NCBI GenBank assembly: GCA_949987705.1
Contig: CATLJY010000890.1
Span: forward strand, 1-64,000
Source: Thereva unica
Taxonomy: Eukaryota; Arthropoda; Insecta; Diptera; Therevidae
Direction of reading: 5' to 3'
DNA: 64,000 bases
The position numbers and the translations under genes were made by a program. Under the pieces are notes generated by a model that had not been told where the DNA came from, did not search any database, and saw only the letters and a list, made by a program, of their open reading frames with translations. This document shows, piece by piece, positions 54,190-64,000 of the stretch (position 1 is the stretch's first letter; every line of letters begins with the position of its first letter).

Positions 54190-54510
54190 GCGTAAAAGGC
54201 ATTGTTTCAAACGGAAACGTAAAAATATAAAATAGTAAAAAAACGCACGTGCAGTTGGTATTTCAATTTTATTCAATAAGTGTACTTCAATATTTGCAAA
54301 CTTACAACCTAATCATGCAACTTATGCTAATATATAAATATATATTGCTAATATAAAATTATATTAGTTTAAATAAACTGCTTGCTGCAATGCCTTTGGT
54401 GTCGCTGGTTCGTCGTAAAAGTGCCAGTCCTGCGTCTCGGTGGTTCGTTGAATGTTGCCCTTAATGCCCTGGATATTTCCTTTTACTGCGTGCTTAAATA
54501 TACTTCAAAT
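54190..54510. other. AT-rich spacer before the hairpin array
   Basis: No gene. From 54400 the base composition rises in G/C toward the array. Confidence 0.5.
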
Positions 54511-55083
54511 GCAGGCAGAATTCCGGCCTTCCAATAAATGGTATGCACAGGAATTCACTGCGATTGTTTGAATTCTATAATTTTCTAAGGACAAACAAGC
54601 ATGCAGAATTTACCACCTTCCGCCAGTAAGCGGTGTGCAGAAATTCACTGCTAAATTCTACGACTGTAAGATACGCGAACACAAACTTAATAGCAGACAA
54701 ATTCTGGCCTTCCACAAAATGGTATGCGCATGAATTTACTGCTATTTATCTATTCTACGTAAGACGAAAACAAAGTGAATAAATTGCAGGCAGAACTTTA
54801 GCCTTCCACAAAGTGGTGTGCTTATGAGTTCACTGCGCTTTATAAATCAAATCTACAATACAACAAAAACGTGCATGTAAAATTTTCCGCCTTCCACGTT
54901 GTGGTGTGCGCGAAAATTTGCTGCCCGCTACCAATATCAAACACAATACAACAAAAGTGCATGTGAAATTTTCAGCCTTCCACGTAGTGGTGTGCTTGAA
55001 AATTTCCTGCTTGCTATAAAAGTTCAGGTTTAATATTTGCATGCAAAACTCTCACCTTCCAAATGGTCCGGAGAGTTCTCTGC
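54511..55083. repeat. Seven tandem ~90-bp units with covarying hairpins
   Basis: Hairpins at 54511-54561, 54603-54651, 54693-54742, 54786-54836, 54873-54924, 54959-55010 and 55039-55083. All share a frame: GCA(G) at the start, CCTTCC then a short loop and TGGTGTGC-like words in the middle, and (C)TGC at the end. The outer stem differs from unit to unit but stays paired: AGAATTCC/GGAATTC, GAATTT/AAATTC, AATTC/GAATT, GAACT/AGTTC, AAATTTTC/GAAAATTT twice, and AACTCTC/GAGAGTT. The inner stem also covaries: CCA/TGG, CCGC/GCGG, CCAC/GTGG. No protein frame fits. The function is unknown. Confidence 0.85.
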
Positions 55084-55533
55084 GTATCTGAAAATTGAGA
55101 GACCGAATAAGGATGCGTCCGCGTTTTTATAGTCCAAAGATAACGGTATCCTTTAGGAAATTTTATTTCCTTGTTGCGAACTGCCTTATCGGCAACGTAA
55201 AATTATTAATTTTCTCCGAATTTTGAGGCCAATTGTATAATAATTATTTGTAATGTATTTAAATAATTATTTTAATTTGTCTTTATATTTTTTCGACTGT
55301 TTTTTCTCTTTTTTGTCGATTTTTATTGCAGGGATATTTTTATTCCCTAAAATGGCCATGAATAATTTCCCTTCTCCATTTTGTACACAACTATTCTTGT
55401 CTCGCTTTAATTTTATAAGTTTATTTTCTCTTTCTTTCTCCTTAACCTTATGGAGAAATATTATTATTAAAATATCTTTTTACACGTATCTTTTTCGATG
55501 TTTTTAATGTCACCATTAGAATCCGCGCGAAAT
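55084..55533. other. T-rich stretch, nothing recognised
   Basis: Low-complexity sequence between the hairpin array and the Helitron. The frame at 55253-55507 is a product of T-richness. Confidence 0.5.
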
Positions 55534-55945
55534 TCTACATAAGTTTCATATGTCATTTTCATATGAAACATAAAATTTGACGTTTCTTTGCCGGGCGAAG
55601 TTTTGTGTATGTCGCGAGTGATATTTTAGTGTTTTTCACCTGTTTTTCCTGACCTTTCAGGTAAGTAACGTGATGTGGTGTGTTTATTGTTCACCTGTGA
55701 AAAGTTGTGTGTGTTGTAGGTGTGGGAAATTGTGTTTTCTTGTGTGAAAATAGGTGGATAAAAATGATAGGTTATATCCGTCATTTTCCACCTAAAAATG
55801 CTATTTTTCACCTGTAATCTGTGAAATAGACACATATTGTACAGGTGAAATGATATGTAGCACATATTGCGCAAGTTTCCTTAACTTGGATGTGCTTTTT
55901 ATATGTTATTTAGTTAAATTCGGTTTGTGCGATCGATCACAAAAT

Positions 55946-58600
55946 ATGCCTCGAAAAAAATACTCGATAGCGCAAAAAAAAGAAGCAGCCGAACAACGTC
56001 GTACTCTTCGCACCGCGTCGCAGCGAAATAGACGTAGTAATAATGAATACCGTCACACAGAACGACAAATAGATGCAGAAACTCATAAAATTGCACGTGA
56101 GCATGAGCATCGTCGTCGGCAAGAGCAAGAACGAAATACTGAGACCCACCGACTTGCTCGCAATGATGAAGATCGCCGTCGACAAGAGCAAGAAAGAGAT
56201 ACTGTAGCCCGCACATTTGCTCGTACGGATGAAGATCGCCGTCGGCAAGAGCAGAACTTAGATACTCAAGCCCGCAGACGTGCTCGCAATGACGAGGATC
56301 GCCATCGGGAAGAGCAAGCTCGAAACACTCGAGCACGTCTACTTAATCGAGAAAATTTGAACCAGTCCTGGCACAGTGCCAGTTCAATTTTTCTTAATAC
56401 GATCAAGGAAGGCCCAACAGTATCATGCAATTGCTGTGAAGGACTTTCGTTCGCACGGTCTATAAAAACAATGTCCTTACAGCAGCTTGAAACTAAACCA
56501 GCAGATTTCAAAATTAAAATTGGATTTATATCCCAGTCCAAAGGGTTATATAATCTATGTGGGACGTGTTATTCGGCGATTAAAGGGAACAAAATTCCGA
56601 ATTTATGCCTCACTAATGGTCTTTCATTTCCATCGATCCCCATTGAAGTCTCACGCCTTACTAAGCTCGAGGCACGGTTAGTTTCACCTCGTCATGTGTT
56701 TCAATGTATTTGGGCTGTTTACGGAATTCGTGGTCAATATCAAACTAAGGGGCAGTTTGTAAATGTGCCTGTCTCTATTGACACGACTGTCTCATCATTG
56801 CCAAGACAAGTCAATAACTCGGGGTGCGCATTCATTCGCCTTGCCAGACAAATGCATGTTTTGTCAAACTATGCTCCAAAAATATACGTCCACAGCTCGT
56901 CTATGATGCTGCTCGTCGCCTCTCAGCTTCACCTCTTTATCGAGAGTACGGAATTTCACTTAGTTCCAACTGGATGCAAGAAGTTCAAAGAGTTGGTACA
57001 CAAATTCAGGATATCGATGGAATTTTATTAGGATCACCATGGGCTGAAGAAGGCAATGCAAGTGTTGTAGGACATAATATTCAAAATATTATGATTGAGG
57101 CGCCAGATGATAGTGAGGAATTAAATCCGGGCGGTACTGAGACATTGATATCTGCTGAGATTCAACAGTTGGACTGTGTAGAAGGAATTCGTTTGGCTCC
57201 TGCCGAAGGAAATCGGCCGATTTCTGTACTTTTCGATAAAGTTTCTCCGTTTTTAGCATTTCCAAAACTATTCGGAGGGGAAAGTTTATCAGGCAAAATT
57301 AACGCTGCAGGAAAGGAAAAGGAACTCAGCAAAACTGAACTCTTTAAATCTTTGGTAAGGAGATCAGACAGAAGAGCAGCTGAATCAACTGAATTCATTC
57401 TTTATGCTGCAAAAGTTCTTGAAATTAGTCGAATTTCAAGTAATCACCAAATTTGTCTTCGTAAAAGAAGAAATACTGGAGAGCAAGTTGTCACGGCAGC
57501 ACAAATTTCTAATCCCGACTTTGTGGATGGTATGCTGCGTGATGACAATGCATATCGCATTTTTCAAGGAATGAGGAATTCCTGTCATCATTGGCATCAA
57601 GAGGGACTGAGAGTACGAGCAATGGTCCGTCAATTTGGTTTACCGAATTTGTTCCAAACTCTCAGTGCTGGTGAAATTAAATGTCTGGAACTTATTGTTA
57701 TCCTTAAGAAAGTTCTTGACGATGAGGAGATATCTATAGAACAAGCAGGTGAAATCACTAAGCATGAAAAAGAAATTTTAATTCAGCGTGACCCTGTAAC
57801 TTGTGCAGTGGTAAACATTTCTCAGCCCTGCTGGGAAGTGCGCCTTCTGTGTTAGAAGGGAAACTCTATATATGTATATATATACATATATATGTATATA
57901 TATATATATATATACATATATATGTATATATATGTATGTATGTGTATGTATATATAGATTTTCATGCTTAGCTGAAAAGTGCGCCTTCTTTGCTAGAAGG
58001 GTTAACTCTTGCTTGAGAAGATACTTTGACAACCGATTCCAAGCGCTAATGAAAACGTTCAAATGTTCAGAAGGCCCTTTAGGAAATCGAGAAATTCTCC
58101 ACTACTTCTATAGAGTGTAATTTCAACATAGAGGCTCTCCTCATGTTCACATGATTCTCTGGGTCGGTAACGCTCCCATTTACAAAGAAAACGATGTTCA
58201 AAATGTTGAAGCAATATGTCAATTCATAGATGAACTGATCTCATGCTCAACAGACTATCCTGAAGAGGACCCTACTCATCAACTCTTGCCTCTAAATACA
58301 CATCGTCATACTTCCACATGCAAGAAGAAAAGTAACAGAGGAATAAAATGTCGGTTTGGAATTCCATTCTTTCCTATGGACCGCACACGAATTCTTACTC
58401 CTCTTCATATATCAGAAAATGAAATAAGGAGTTGTAAAAGTAAATTAAAACGGATCAAAATATATCTTGAGTCAGATGGACCTCTTGCATTAACCTCTTT
58501 CGATGAGTTTCTTAGAGCTCTTCATCTTGACAAAGAAACATATATTAATATAATCCGTTCTTCACTAGCGAGAGATAAAGTCTTCCTGCGTCGCCGGCCT
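55946..58600 (+). pseudogene. Helitron Rep protein, broken
   Basis: The reading starts MPRKKYSIAQKKEAAEQRR and has a charged region of about five ~21-residue repeats (like ARTDEDRRRQEQ; 56040-56340). A zinc-ribbon-like part follows (CNCCEGLSF, LCGTCYSAIKG). A shift near 56878 leads to RPQLVYDAARRLSASPLYRE, and later the family's Rep N-domain appears (MVRQFGLPNLFQTLSAGEIK, KEILIQRDPVTCA). A ~210-bp insertion separates this from RYFDNRFQALMKTFKCSEG. The HUH block is FQHRGSPHVHMILWV (HVH codons 58142-58150), with a stop codon (TAA, 58118-58120) in place of the usual Glu just before it. The reading ends after IIRSSLARDKVFLRRRP. No tyrosine-pair region or helicase is present. Confidence 0.87.
57808..58017. 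mobile_element. ~210-bp insertion with TA microsatellite
   Basis: Interrupts DPVTCA / RYFDN in the Helitron gene. It holds two copies of AAGTGCGCCTTCT..TG.TAGAAGGG (57837 and 57977) in direct orientation, around a TATATACA-type microsatellite (57870-57955). Each copy contains a CCTTCT...AGAAGG hairpin. The edges are judged from the interrupted reading. Confidence 0.65.
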
Positions 58601-58621
58601 TTTTTTTATGTGAAAGTCTAG

Positions 58622-58829
58622 AGTCACAGGAATACGCCCTTTATACTGTGTCGACAATCTATTTTCTTCATATAGAGTGCAATGTCGAACAGCAGCTCTA
58701 GTCGGGGAAGAAAGGAACTGTCACAACCTACCAGCGATATTTTTGCAGTCCACCTACTCCCAACCATTACTGGCGACTTTGTCATCGGGGCATCGAGAAA
58801 CAACTCGCTGGAGTGTTATGCCTCCTGAA
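58622..58829. other. No gene recognised
   Basis: A short stretch between the truncated Helitron and a SINE. It may contain further decayed Helitron sequence. Confidence 0.4.
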
Positions 58830-59062
58830 ACGAGTTGAATCTCATCAAGCAACCGATGACATGCGCTTTGGTGAAGCGGGGAAGGGCTATGGAAGGCTAT
58901 GACAGAAGGAATCAGGAATGTAAAGAGGGACGAAGAAAGAAGGAAAGTTATGTAGGTGGGAAAGTGGAAAAGGCGAAGGATCGGTGGGCTGGCCGGGATT
59001 CGAACCCGGGACCTCTGGGATAGTAGCCAGACGCCTTACTCCCTAGGCTACCGAGGCCTTGT
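58830..59062 (-). repeat. tRNA-derived SINE
   Basis: On the minus strand the head begins at about 59060 with GGCCTCGGTAGCCTAGGGAG, carries TAAGGCG and B-box GGGTTCGAATCCC (about 59005), and then a purine/pyrimidine-rich body. The acceptor halves do not pair, so it is a SINE head and not a tRNA gene. Confidence 0.75.
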
Positions 59063-59073
59063 GAGATATTCAT

Positions 59074-59828
59074 TAACATTTCATTTTTATTCTAAGCAGA
59101 ACGCGATGGCAAAGACTCAAAACTGAAAAATACACGCACAAAATAACTTAAACGTTAATATTTCGGGTATTTCGCTAATTTGTTGCGGACTTTCACAACC
59201 TGTCCCAATTGTCACGGATATGTACAGTCGAGGGAAAAAAGTATCCCCAAAGTAACAAATAAAAAATCTTTTTTTTAATTCAGATAATTCTCAATTTATG
59301 TAACCACATAGCGTAGATGCCATAAGGAAGTGCTGACAGACACAGGTCGAGTCAGCTCTGCCAGTAAAAAAGACGTGCCATTTCTATTATGAATATATTA
59401 TTACAGTTTGATTTAGACTATTATATTAGTGTTCTCTTTTTTCCTTTTTATTTACGAATTAACATCTATAACAATATTCTAGTTGTGCCACTTTCAACAT
59501 TTTCCAAGAAATCGAACTAGAATTGTTTTCAGAAAATATCTTATTATTTTCTGTTGTTTTGTTTGGTCGGAACAAAATTTTTTACAGAACAGAATTTCGT
59601 TTTGTGTTCGATTTTTTGCTATTGTACGTTTTGTGTTTAAACAGGGGCCCACTAGTTTATTACATTACACTAGCACTAAATTTAAAATTTATTTTCCAGA
59701 TATCAATAATAAAAATAAAAATTATAAAGCAATTTTTTGTTTTGCGGACCATTTGGCGCCGCTTTGTGAGTAGCGCCCGGGGCATGAAGCCCCCCTGCCC
59801 CCCTCGCTTCTCCACTGTTTGTAATGTA
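59074..59828. repeat. 755-bp direct repeat, copy 1 (hAT-like end)
   Basis: Nearly identical to 60583-61339. The right end, read on the minus strand, is CAGTGGAGAAGCGAGGGGG, the usual style of a hAT terminus with a G-run, preceded by TACATTACAAA. No transposase is present. Confidence 0.85.
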
Positions 59829-60582
59829 TATTACTACTGTTAAATAACGCATCAGTGAAGAAAATATAAAAAGAGAACAGAATGCAGCTTATTTGAGAAG
59901 ACAACAAGAAGGTGAAAAAATAATTGTGTTTTTAAATTTATAGGTTTTAAATCTAAAAGTAGAAAACCAATTTGCAACCAGCCAAATCTTGCAACTAAGG
60001 TTTTATATTCATTCCAATCAACTGTAAAGCCAAATTAAGATAAGCTCAGCTTAACTATAAACTATACTTGAAAAGACGATACACTGCAAAAAAAAGTGAG
60101 TTTAGGTAGTTTTATCTTAATTTTCTATAGAGTTCGTAAACTATCTTTTTCTAGTTAAATTTAAAATTAAACTAAGGTAGGTTGTTTAAATTGGTTTTAA
60201 GAAACGTCAAAATCCAATGCTTTTTAATGTGATAGTTTTGACAAGCGTAGAAAAAAGTTGCTGATTTTAGGTTGTCCCCCAGATAAGCCATATTTACGAT
60301 TAATTAAGAATTCTTAATTTTTATTACTATAAATAGTATTAAAAATTGAAAATGCCTATTTCTTCAATTGTTTTATTGAACACTGTTAACAATTTTTTTA
60401 ATTTTTTCACTGAAATTTTCTCACTGAAATTTTTTCATACCTATACACCGTCGAGTAGATATAGTAAGCAATCTTATTTGTTTTATTACTTACCAAGAAT
60501 GCTTTGAACTTGAAAGGTAGTAACACAGTGAAATATTATGTATGTACACTATAATTCATGGTAACATTTAACTTATAACATA
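59829..60582. other. Spacer between the direct repeats
   Basis: AT-rich 754 bp without coding signal. With equal repeat and spacer lengths, the block looks like a tandem duplication of a ~1.5-kb unit with the second copy cut short. Confidence 0.5.
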
Positions 60583-61339
60583 TAACATTTCATTTTTATT
60601 CTAAGCAGAACGCGATGACAAGGACTCAAAACTGAAAAATACACGCACAAAATAACTTAAACGTTAATATTTCGGGTATTTCGCTAATTTGTTGCGGACT
60701 TTCACAACCTGTCCCAATTGTCACGGATATGTACAGTCGAGGAAAAAAGTATCCCCAAAGTAACAAATAAAGAATCTTTTTTTTTAATTCAGATAATTCT
60801 CAATTTATGTAACCACACAGCGTAGATGCCATAAGGAAGTGCTGACAGACACAGGTCGAGTCAGCCCTGCCAGTAAAAAAGACGTGCCATTTCTATTATG
60901 AATATATTATTACAGTTTGATTTAGACTATTATATTAGTGTTCTCTTTTTTCCTTTTTATTTACGAATTAACATCTATAACAATATTCTAGTTGTGCCAC
61001 TTTCAACATTTTCCAAGAAATCGAACTAGAATTTTTTTCAGAAAATATCTTATTATTTTCTGTTGTTTTGTTTGGTCGGAACAAAATTTTTTACAGAACA
61101 GAATTTCGTTTTGTGTTCGATTTTTTTGCTATTATACGTTTTGTGTTTAAACAGGGGCCCACTAGTTTATTATATTACACTAGCACTAAATTTAAAATTT
61201 ATTTTCCAGAAACCAATAATAAAAATAAAAATTATAAAGCAATTTTTTGTTTTGCGGATCATTTGGCGCCGCTTTGTGAGTAGCGCCCGGGGCATGAAGC
61301 CCCCCTGCCCCCCCTCGCTTCTCCACTGTTTGTAATGTA
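60583..61339. repeat. 755-bp direct repeat, copy 2
   Basis: Matches copy 1 with a few base changes and one- or two-base indels. Its CAGTGG end lies directly in the BEL/Pao protease region (…LPTLQT), so this copy interrupts that element. Confidence 0.85.
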
Positions 61340-61344
61340 GGTAG

Positions 61345-61772
61345 GTTGTCAGCTAAGCTTATTTGTCCAACTGCCATGAATTCAGTAAAATATTCGGCTC
61401 CTAATAATACATCAATTATCCCTATTGATTGAAGTTAGGATCAGCCAGTGTAATATTTTTTGGTATTGCCCAGTTGGCAATATTAAAATGTTGGGCTGGT
61501 TGTGGAGAAACGATGTCGGGAAGAACGAACGCCTCTAGCCGTGTAGAATATCTATTTACTTTAGATAGTAATCTTACATTGATTCGTCGATTGGATTTTT
61601 GTTTCACTTGATTAATGCCCCGAATGGGCATTTTATCTGAGTTGGTTGCCGCCTTCAGCCGATTGATCATCCTTTCAGTGATTACGTTCACCTGGGATCC
61701 ATTGTCTAAGATTGCCCGGCACTCTACTTCGTTGCCTTCATTCGTCACTATTTTCATCATGACTGTGCTCAA
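61345..61772 (-). pseudogene. BEL/Pao aspartic protease region
   Basis: The frame from 61772 reads VMMKIVTNEGNEVECRAILD, then NGSQVNVITERMINRL, the DUF1758-type retropepsin motif with Asp-Asn-Gly-Ser in the active-site place. It goes on to FVLPDIVSPQPAQHF and LADPNFNQ, where the frame breaks. In the next frame IGIIDVLLGAEYFTEFMAVG continues the domain up to LPTLQT at 61340, where the hAT-like repeat starts. Confidence 0.85.
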
Positions 61773-61797
61773 AAATACGTACTTCCGAGCTTAATAC

Positions 61798-62185
61798 TCA
61801 TCTAATGCTGCTAGGATTAGCATCAGCACTGGTGTTGCTACCTTCGTTCGTGATACCTCTTGAAGAGCCTGGATTTACTGCTACGTCAGTCTTGCGTCCT
61901 TCTGGTTTTTCTCTTGAGCCTGATGTGAAGTGTAGCAATGTATTGTGTTTTTGATTATATTTAAAACAGGACCGGCATTGTGTCCAGATTTGAGACAATT
62001 GGTGCATAAACCATATTTTTCACGAGATTCAGCCGTTCCTTGGAATCTAGGTTTCTGAATTCCTTGCAGAAGTACAGGGGATGCTTGTACTTGCATAAAA
62101 TACAGCTGGAGCTGGCTTGTTGCTCTGTTGAGAGAGCCAAGGTCAATGACTTAGTTATGCTTGGCTTTTTTATAAGGTCACTCAC
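61798..62185 (-). pseudogene. BEL/Pao gag C-terminus, zinc knuckles
   Basis: Two overlapping frames (61961-62185 and 61881-62096) together carry CILCKYKHPLYFC and YGLCTNCLKSGH, the usual pair of Cys-His motifs at the end of BEL gag. A frame change lies between them. Confidence 0.78.
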
Positions 62186-62345
62186 TCTTGGAGCCTAATG
62201 CTTCCAGCGATCGAAAGCGTGTTTCTAGAAAATCTAGTAGTTGTTTGATAGATGGCACTTCCTTCGGATTCTTTAGAGATTGCTCAAACAGCATGTGTGA
62301 TTCACGATCCATCTTCTTTATTAGTATGGGCAACAGTAACAGGTC

Positions 62346-62747
62346 TCAGCCTTCCACCTTTATTTTCAGGTTTTGTAGTCCCAGGAGTTCCTTGGTGGTG
62401 TCATGGAATGCCTTAAGGTTGGTCGCTGAAGGATGATTGTGGCTTGGTTGTGCCAGTAGCTGGTTTACTAAGGCTGAATCCAACAGTCTGTTGTTGTTGT
62501 ATCTGTCTTGTAGGATTTGCCAAGCAGTATTATAATTTTCTTCGGAGACAGTGAAATGTCTCAATAATCTTTCTGCCTCCCCGGCTAGGTTTGTCTTGAG
62601 GTGCCACATTTTCTTGCAACTGGACATATCTTGACAATGCACCAATTGTAGGAAGAGGTCGTAGAATTGTCGCCATTTGGCATAGTCTCCGTCGAATTTA
62701 GGCAAGGTTATTTTTGGCAAGCTTGGAACTACACTAGTTGTGTTCAA
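62346..62747 (-). pseudogene. BEL/Pao gag core (DUF1759-like)
   Basis: Reads LPKITLPKFDGDYAKWRQFY, then MWHLKTNLAGEAERLLRHF, NYNTAWQILQDRYNN and FHDTTKELLGLQNL. This is the conserved gag core of BEL/Pao elements. It is in a different frame from the pieces on either side. Confidence 0.87.
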
Positions 62748-62809
62748 TGGAGAGAGTTGGTTCGAGATCTCCTATGAATAACCTTCAAGCCTTGAGGAAA
62801 GTAGTACTA

Positions 62810-63525
62810 TCAAGTGCTGAGTTTTTTGTTCAAAATCAAGGAAGCTCTGATTGTTGTAGCTCCACTCTGTTGGATTTTCACAAAGTTCCCAAATTGTTTT
62901 TCGTATTCTTCTACTTGATGCCACTGTTGATTAACGACCTTAAGCTGATACCGGTAGTATGATTTTCTTTGGTTCTCTGTTGAGGTGGCTCCCATAATCC
63001 TATTGAGCACTTCAATGGTACGTTTTTGACCTCCTATGGCTTTAAGTAATGTGTCCTCATCGATTTTCATCATTTGTCTTGAGGAAGCCCTTGATTCTTG
63101 TGGTGGACTATCCTGTGGTGTCTTGGATGACGATGCTGTGCCTGGCAAGTTTTCATCAAATTGCTCGTGTAAATGCGCTGCTTCGGAATCTGTATTGCAG
63201 TTCTCAATGGCTAACAATTCATCAATCCTTTTGGAAAAGTATCCAATATATTGATTAACTACTGCCTTGATTTTGTTGTAATACTCGTCCGTGAAGTATT
63301 TGTGGTTTACTTCTTCCTGTGGTAGAGTTTTCATTTCCACGTCGTTTGCTGCAAAAGGATCCCAAGCTTCTTGAAGGCGGCGAATCCGTTCCTCATAGTA
63401 AGCGACCGTCTTTCTCGCTGTAGAATCCTTCCTGTAATTCTTGATGATTTTCTGGATGTCTTCTCCAAGCTTCGATTGATGATGGGCGAGTTCCTCCAGG
63501 CGGGTAATTTTGGATATCTACTCGT
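62810..63525 (-). pseudogene. BEL/Pao gag N-terminus
   Basis: From about 63525 (KITRLEELAHHQSKLGEDIQ) to 62810 one frame runs through a helical, coiled-coil-like N-terminal region (YYEERIRRLQEAWDPFAAND, then YFTDEYYNKIKAVVNQYIG) and a Ser/Pro-rich hinge. The frame has a stop just upstream and no ATG at the expected start; the first methionine in it is at 63340. Confidence 0.75.
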
Positions 63526-63600
63526 CGTGCTCCTTTCAGGTAGGCTCTAGTTATTCGTAAATGTTAATTGATGTAGGTTGGTGATCGAGTGTTGCACCCG

Positions 63601-63617
63601 ATCACGTCGGGTCACCA
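63601..63617 (-). promoter_or_regulatory. Primer binding site, tRNA-Trp-like
   Basis: Minus-strand TGGTGACCCGACGTGAT, three bases after the LTR end (…TTTAACA). From known tRNA-Trp 3' ends (…ATCACGTCGGGGTCACCA), it pairs over its length with one missing base. Confidence 0.7.
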
Positions 63618-63620
63618 AAA

Positions 63621-64000
63621 TGTTAAAGGAGGGATTAGTTTATCCCTACTGATTGTGGTCAGGGCGATGCGCCGTGGCCTAGTGTTAATGAGTAGATATC
63701 AAACGGGACTTGAACCGAGATGTCTTCGTAGAGAGTAGAGGAGTTGCGATGATTCGATATCAAACGGCACTTGAACCGAGATATCTTCGACGACAAGTAA
63801 AGAAAACACCTTTCTTGGTTGGTAAATTTCAACTCTCATTTATTCATTGATTTTAATCGATTTATATACAATTTTTATTTCACAAAAAAAAAAAAAGAAC
63901 AATTCTAAAATGAAAATAAACATTGGTGAAAAAGTCCACTCAGCAAACCCGGCCATTGACATTACCGGTGAATGAATTATTATAAAAATGCAAGCTTAGC
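63621..64000 (-). repeat. 5' LTR of the BEL/Pao element (partial)
   Basis: Edge TGTTAAAGGA on the plus strand (…TCCTTTAACA on the minus). It contains two copies of a ~35-bp phrase (GATATCAAACGG, ACTTGAACCGAGAT, TCTTCG) at about 63696 and 63757. It runs beyond the window. Confidence 0.78.

Larger units (their letters stand above)
55534..58600 (+). mobile_element. Helitron fragment
   Basis: Carries the N-terminal and Rep portions of a Helitron Rep-helicase gene and no helicase. The 5' end may be at 55534 (TCTACATAAGTTTCATATG), with a short inverted repeat (GTTTCATATG...CATATGAAAC) just inside, as in some Helitron groups. The right end is a truncation near 58597, where similarity to the family stops. 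Confidence 0.75.
61345..64000 (-). mobile_element. BEL/Pao retrotransposon, 5' part
   Basis: Minus-strand element running off the window: 5' LTR from 63621 upward, primer site 63601-63617, gag (about 61798-63525) and the start of pol with the protease (61345-61772). It is cut at 61340 by the hAT-like repeat. Several frame changes in gag and one near 61440 show that it is dead. Confidence 0.88.

Noticed and set aside
58988..59060. Possible true tRNA gene
   Set aside because: The T-arm is good, but the acceptor halves do not pair and a SINE-like body follows, so it is a SINE head.

Overview
The window is AT-rich eukaryotic DNA, most likely from an insect or another arthropod. The evidence is the mix of Gypsy, BEL/Pao, Jockey-type LINE, hAT, Helitron and tRNA-derived SINE sequences. 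I recognise no certain single-copy host gene and nothing bacterial. Almost every recognisable coding stretch belongs to a mobile element, and most are broken by stops, frameshifts or truncation. The window reads as a graveyard of nested insertions with a few young, almost intact elements.

Region by region. 1-702: a nested palindrome. 1451-3386 (-): a decayed Gypsy gag with part of its pol linker. 7379-7585: a tandem duplication. About 7699: a candidate tRNA-Leu primer binding site with an LTR edge. 8580-10150 (-): a decayed LINE reverse transcriptase. 10675-11151 (-): a decayed hAT transposase. 11884-12379: a foldback MITE. 12510-12912 (-): the C-terminal end of a ubiquitin-specific-protease-like domain, butting against a satellite array. 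12913-14414 and 27062-27428: one three-monomer satellite array, split by a complete Gypsy-type retrotransposon at 14415-27061 (-). That element has two 2,641-bp LTRs that look nearly identical, a 4-bp target duplication (GTGG), gag, pol, a PPT and a tRNA-Ser-like primer site. Three quarters of each LTR is a 30-33 bp minisatellite. 28579-32193: a foldback fragment, a hAT gene split by a 412-bp MITE, a SINE and another foldback. 33258-38755 (-): a full-length Jockey-type LINE with a 14-bp target duplication. 39012-41593: SINEs, a second MITE copy and a relative of the satellite.

41594-54064 (+) is a Gypsy element with a tRNA-Lys primer site and a stack of insertions. A 3.6-kb foldback element sits inside its integrase, with a 1.0-kb hAT inside that, and a separate 1.17-kb hAT sits in its 3' LTR. 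54511-55083 holds seven ~90-bp units whose hairpin stems change sequence but keep their pairing. 55534-58600 is a Helitron fragment with a Rep domain. 59074-61339 contains a 755-bp direct repeat. 61345-64000 (-) is the 5' half of a BEL/Pao element with a tRNA-Trp-like primer site.

The most unusual signals are the covarying hairpin array (54511-55083), the minisatellite-filled LTRs, the foldback element with tandem 440-bp arm modules, the two non-autonomous hATs with different hexamer arrays inside their ends, and the two tRNA-Lys-like sequences in and beside the Lys-primed Gypsy element. Coordinates of satellites, SINEs and decayed elements are read by eye and may be off by a few bases. Intact insertion edges with target duplications are more exact.
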